14,634 bases of DNA from JBBSBR01 sp038251135. GTDB lineage: Bacteria; Patescibacteriota; Saccharimonadia; UBA4664. Each line of letters starts with the position of its first letter. Positions within the stretch are counted from its first letter, which is position 1. The notes beneath the pieces were generated by a model. That model was given only the letters and a program-made list of their open reading frames with translations. It made no database searches and had not been told where the DNA came from. Shown here piece by piece: positions 13,883 to 14,634 of the stretch. The position numbers and the translations under genes are program-made. The DNA lies in NCBI GenBank assembly GCA_038251135.1, contig JBBSBR010000020.1, forward strand, positions 1 to 14,634, in the 5' to 3' direction.

Positions 13883-13893
13883 TTGGGTATTAT
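13864..13893 (+). promoter_or_regulatory. Promoter of aspS, nearly leaderless
   Basis: TTGGCG (13864-13869) and TATTAT (13888-13893) are 18 nt apart. Ten nt separate the -10 from the ATG at 13904, so the mRNA leader should be about 3-4 nt, with no Shine-Dalgarno. Confidence 0.55.
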
Positions 13894-13903
13894 TACTAAG
13901 AAT

Positions 13904-14634
13904 ATGAAGATTATTTCCGTAATCGAATCAAATCAGCTGGTCGGCGAACAGGTCATGATTCGCGGCTGGGTGCAGACCATCCGCGATATGGGCAGGATCA
14001 CGTTTGTCGACCTCCGGGATCAGACGGGCCTCCTCCAAGTCGTTTTGGACGGTTCGTTTGAGGTGCCGAAGTTATCGCTTGAGTACGTGGTCGAGATTAC
14101 CGGAGCGGTGCGCGAACGAGGCGAGCGATTCCAAAATCCCAAGCTGGCTACCGGTACGGTTGAGCTTGGCGCTACGGCGGTAACCGTCCTAAACGCTTCC
14201 GAGGAGCTGCCGTTTGAGGTCAAAAAGGATACCTCCGGCATCAATGAAGAACTTCGCCTCAAGTATCGTTACTTGGACCTGCGCAGCGAGCGGATGGCGG
14301 TGAATTTGCGCCTGCGCCATACGGTCATTAAGTTCTTCCGCGATTATCTGGATAGCGATGGTTTCATTGAGGTTGAGACGCCGATGCTCACCAAAGGTAC
14401 GCCTGAGGGTTCACGTGAGTTTTTGGTTCCGTCCCGCCTGCACCCCGAGGAATTCTATGTATTGCCGCAAAGCCCCCAGCAGTTTAAGCAGCTTCTGATG
14501 GTGGGCGGTGTCGGCAAATACTTTCAGATTGCGCGGTGCCTGCGGGATGAAGACCAGCGCGGCGACCGTCAGCCTGAATTTACCCAGCTGGACCTCGAAA
14601 TGTCATTTGTTGAGCAGGCTGACGTTCTGCAGCT
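13904..14634 (+). CDS. aspS: Aspartyl-tRNA synthetase, 5' part (runs off the window)
   Basis: This class II synthetase charges tRNA-Asp with aspartate in the cytoplasm. About 243 residues are present, with no stop before the window ends. The N-terminal OB-fold anticodon-binding domain covers about 1-105 (VMIRGWVQTIRDMGRITFVDLRD, then LLQVV). The catalytic domain opens with YRYLDLRSERMAVNL. It continues with the motif 2 region typical of bacterial AspRS: TPEGSREFLVPSR, FYVLPQSPQQFKQLLM, FQIARCLRDEDQRGDRQPEFTQLDLEMSF. Sequence identity to the bacterial form is clear by eye; motif 3 and the bacterial insertion domain lie beyond the edge. The ATG at 13904 is the only sensible start and has no ribosome binding site. 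Confidence 0.95.
   Translation, partial: MKIISVIESNQLVGEQVMIRGWVQTIRDMGRITFVDLRDQTGLLQVVLDGSFEVPKLSLEYVVEITGAVRERGERFQNPKLATGTVELGATAVTVLNASEELPFEVKKDTSGINEELRLKYRYLDLRSERMAVNLRLRHTVIKFFRDYLDSDGFIEVETPMLTKGTPEGSREFLVPSRLHPEEFYVLPQSPQQFKQLLMVGGVGKYFQIARCLRDEDQRGDRQPEFTQLDLEMSFVEQADVLQ

Noticed and set aside
13830..13903. T-box or other tRNA-sensing leader before aspS
   Set aside because: The predicted leader is only a few nucleotides and the whole divergent gap is about 90 nt, with no room for a T-box.

Overview
The window looks like the chromosome of a Candidate Phyla Radiation (Patescibacteria) bacterium, most likely Saccharibacteria or a close relative. This placement is an inference from gene content and style, not from a marker-gene search. 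The genes are compact and of mid GC, and several are short single-membrane-span proteins with no recognisable family. TGA is used as a stop (for example 2128-2130 and 2866-2868), so the UGA recoding of Gracilibacteria/Absconditabacteria does not apply. The 3' ends of many genes carry long, perfect GC-rich hairpins.

Region 1 (49-4670, + strand) is a cell-envelope module that resembles part of a Gram-positive type IV secretion or conjugation apparatus. It has a polytopic VirB6/TrbL-like membrane protein with an extracellular fibronectin-III-like domain. Next is a small single-span protein with a VirB8/TcpC-like profile. Last is a three-domain wall hydrolase joining a lytic transglycosylase, a degenerate SGNH domain and NlpC/P60. 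The ATPases of such a system are not in the window.

Region 2 (4741-7590) holds two divergently transcribed membrane-anchored proteins of unknown function and a secreted thioester-domain-like/Ig-like surface protein on the - strand. That gene has a promoter, an intrinsic terminator and a hairpin-rich leader in front of it, which may form a regulatory switch.

Region 3 (8106-10068) is the most striking part. A TasA/CalY-like fibre subunit is followed after 16 nt by a SipW-type (ER-type Ser/His/Asp) signal peptidase. Within the same reading frame, the peptidase carries a second signal-peptide-like segment, a mature start nearly identical to that of the TasA-like protein, and a lamin-tail domain. 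It reads as a protease fused to its own substrate.

Region 4 (10194-11838) is a closely spaced + strand group: a DUF378 membrane protein, an Hsp20 chaperone, and a COG1926-type phosphoribosyltransferase with a DUF2795-like tail.

Region 5 (11835-14634) holds a lone pilin-like anchored protein, a thioredoxin-reductase-like flavoprotein lacking the usual NADPH 2'-phosphate motif, a cupin, and the 5' part of aspS. The pilin-like gene and trxB are divergent and both appear to be leaderless. aspS looks nearly leaderless, and its promoter is interleaved with the promoter of the divergent cupin gene.

No rRNA, tRNA, CRISPR array, insertion sequence or transposase was seen.
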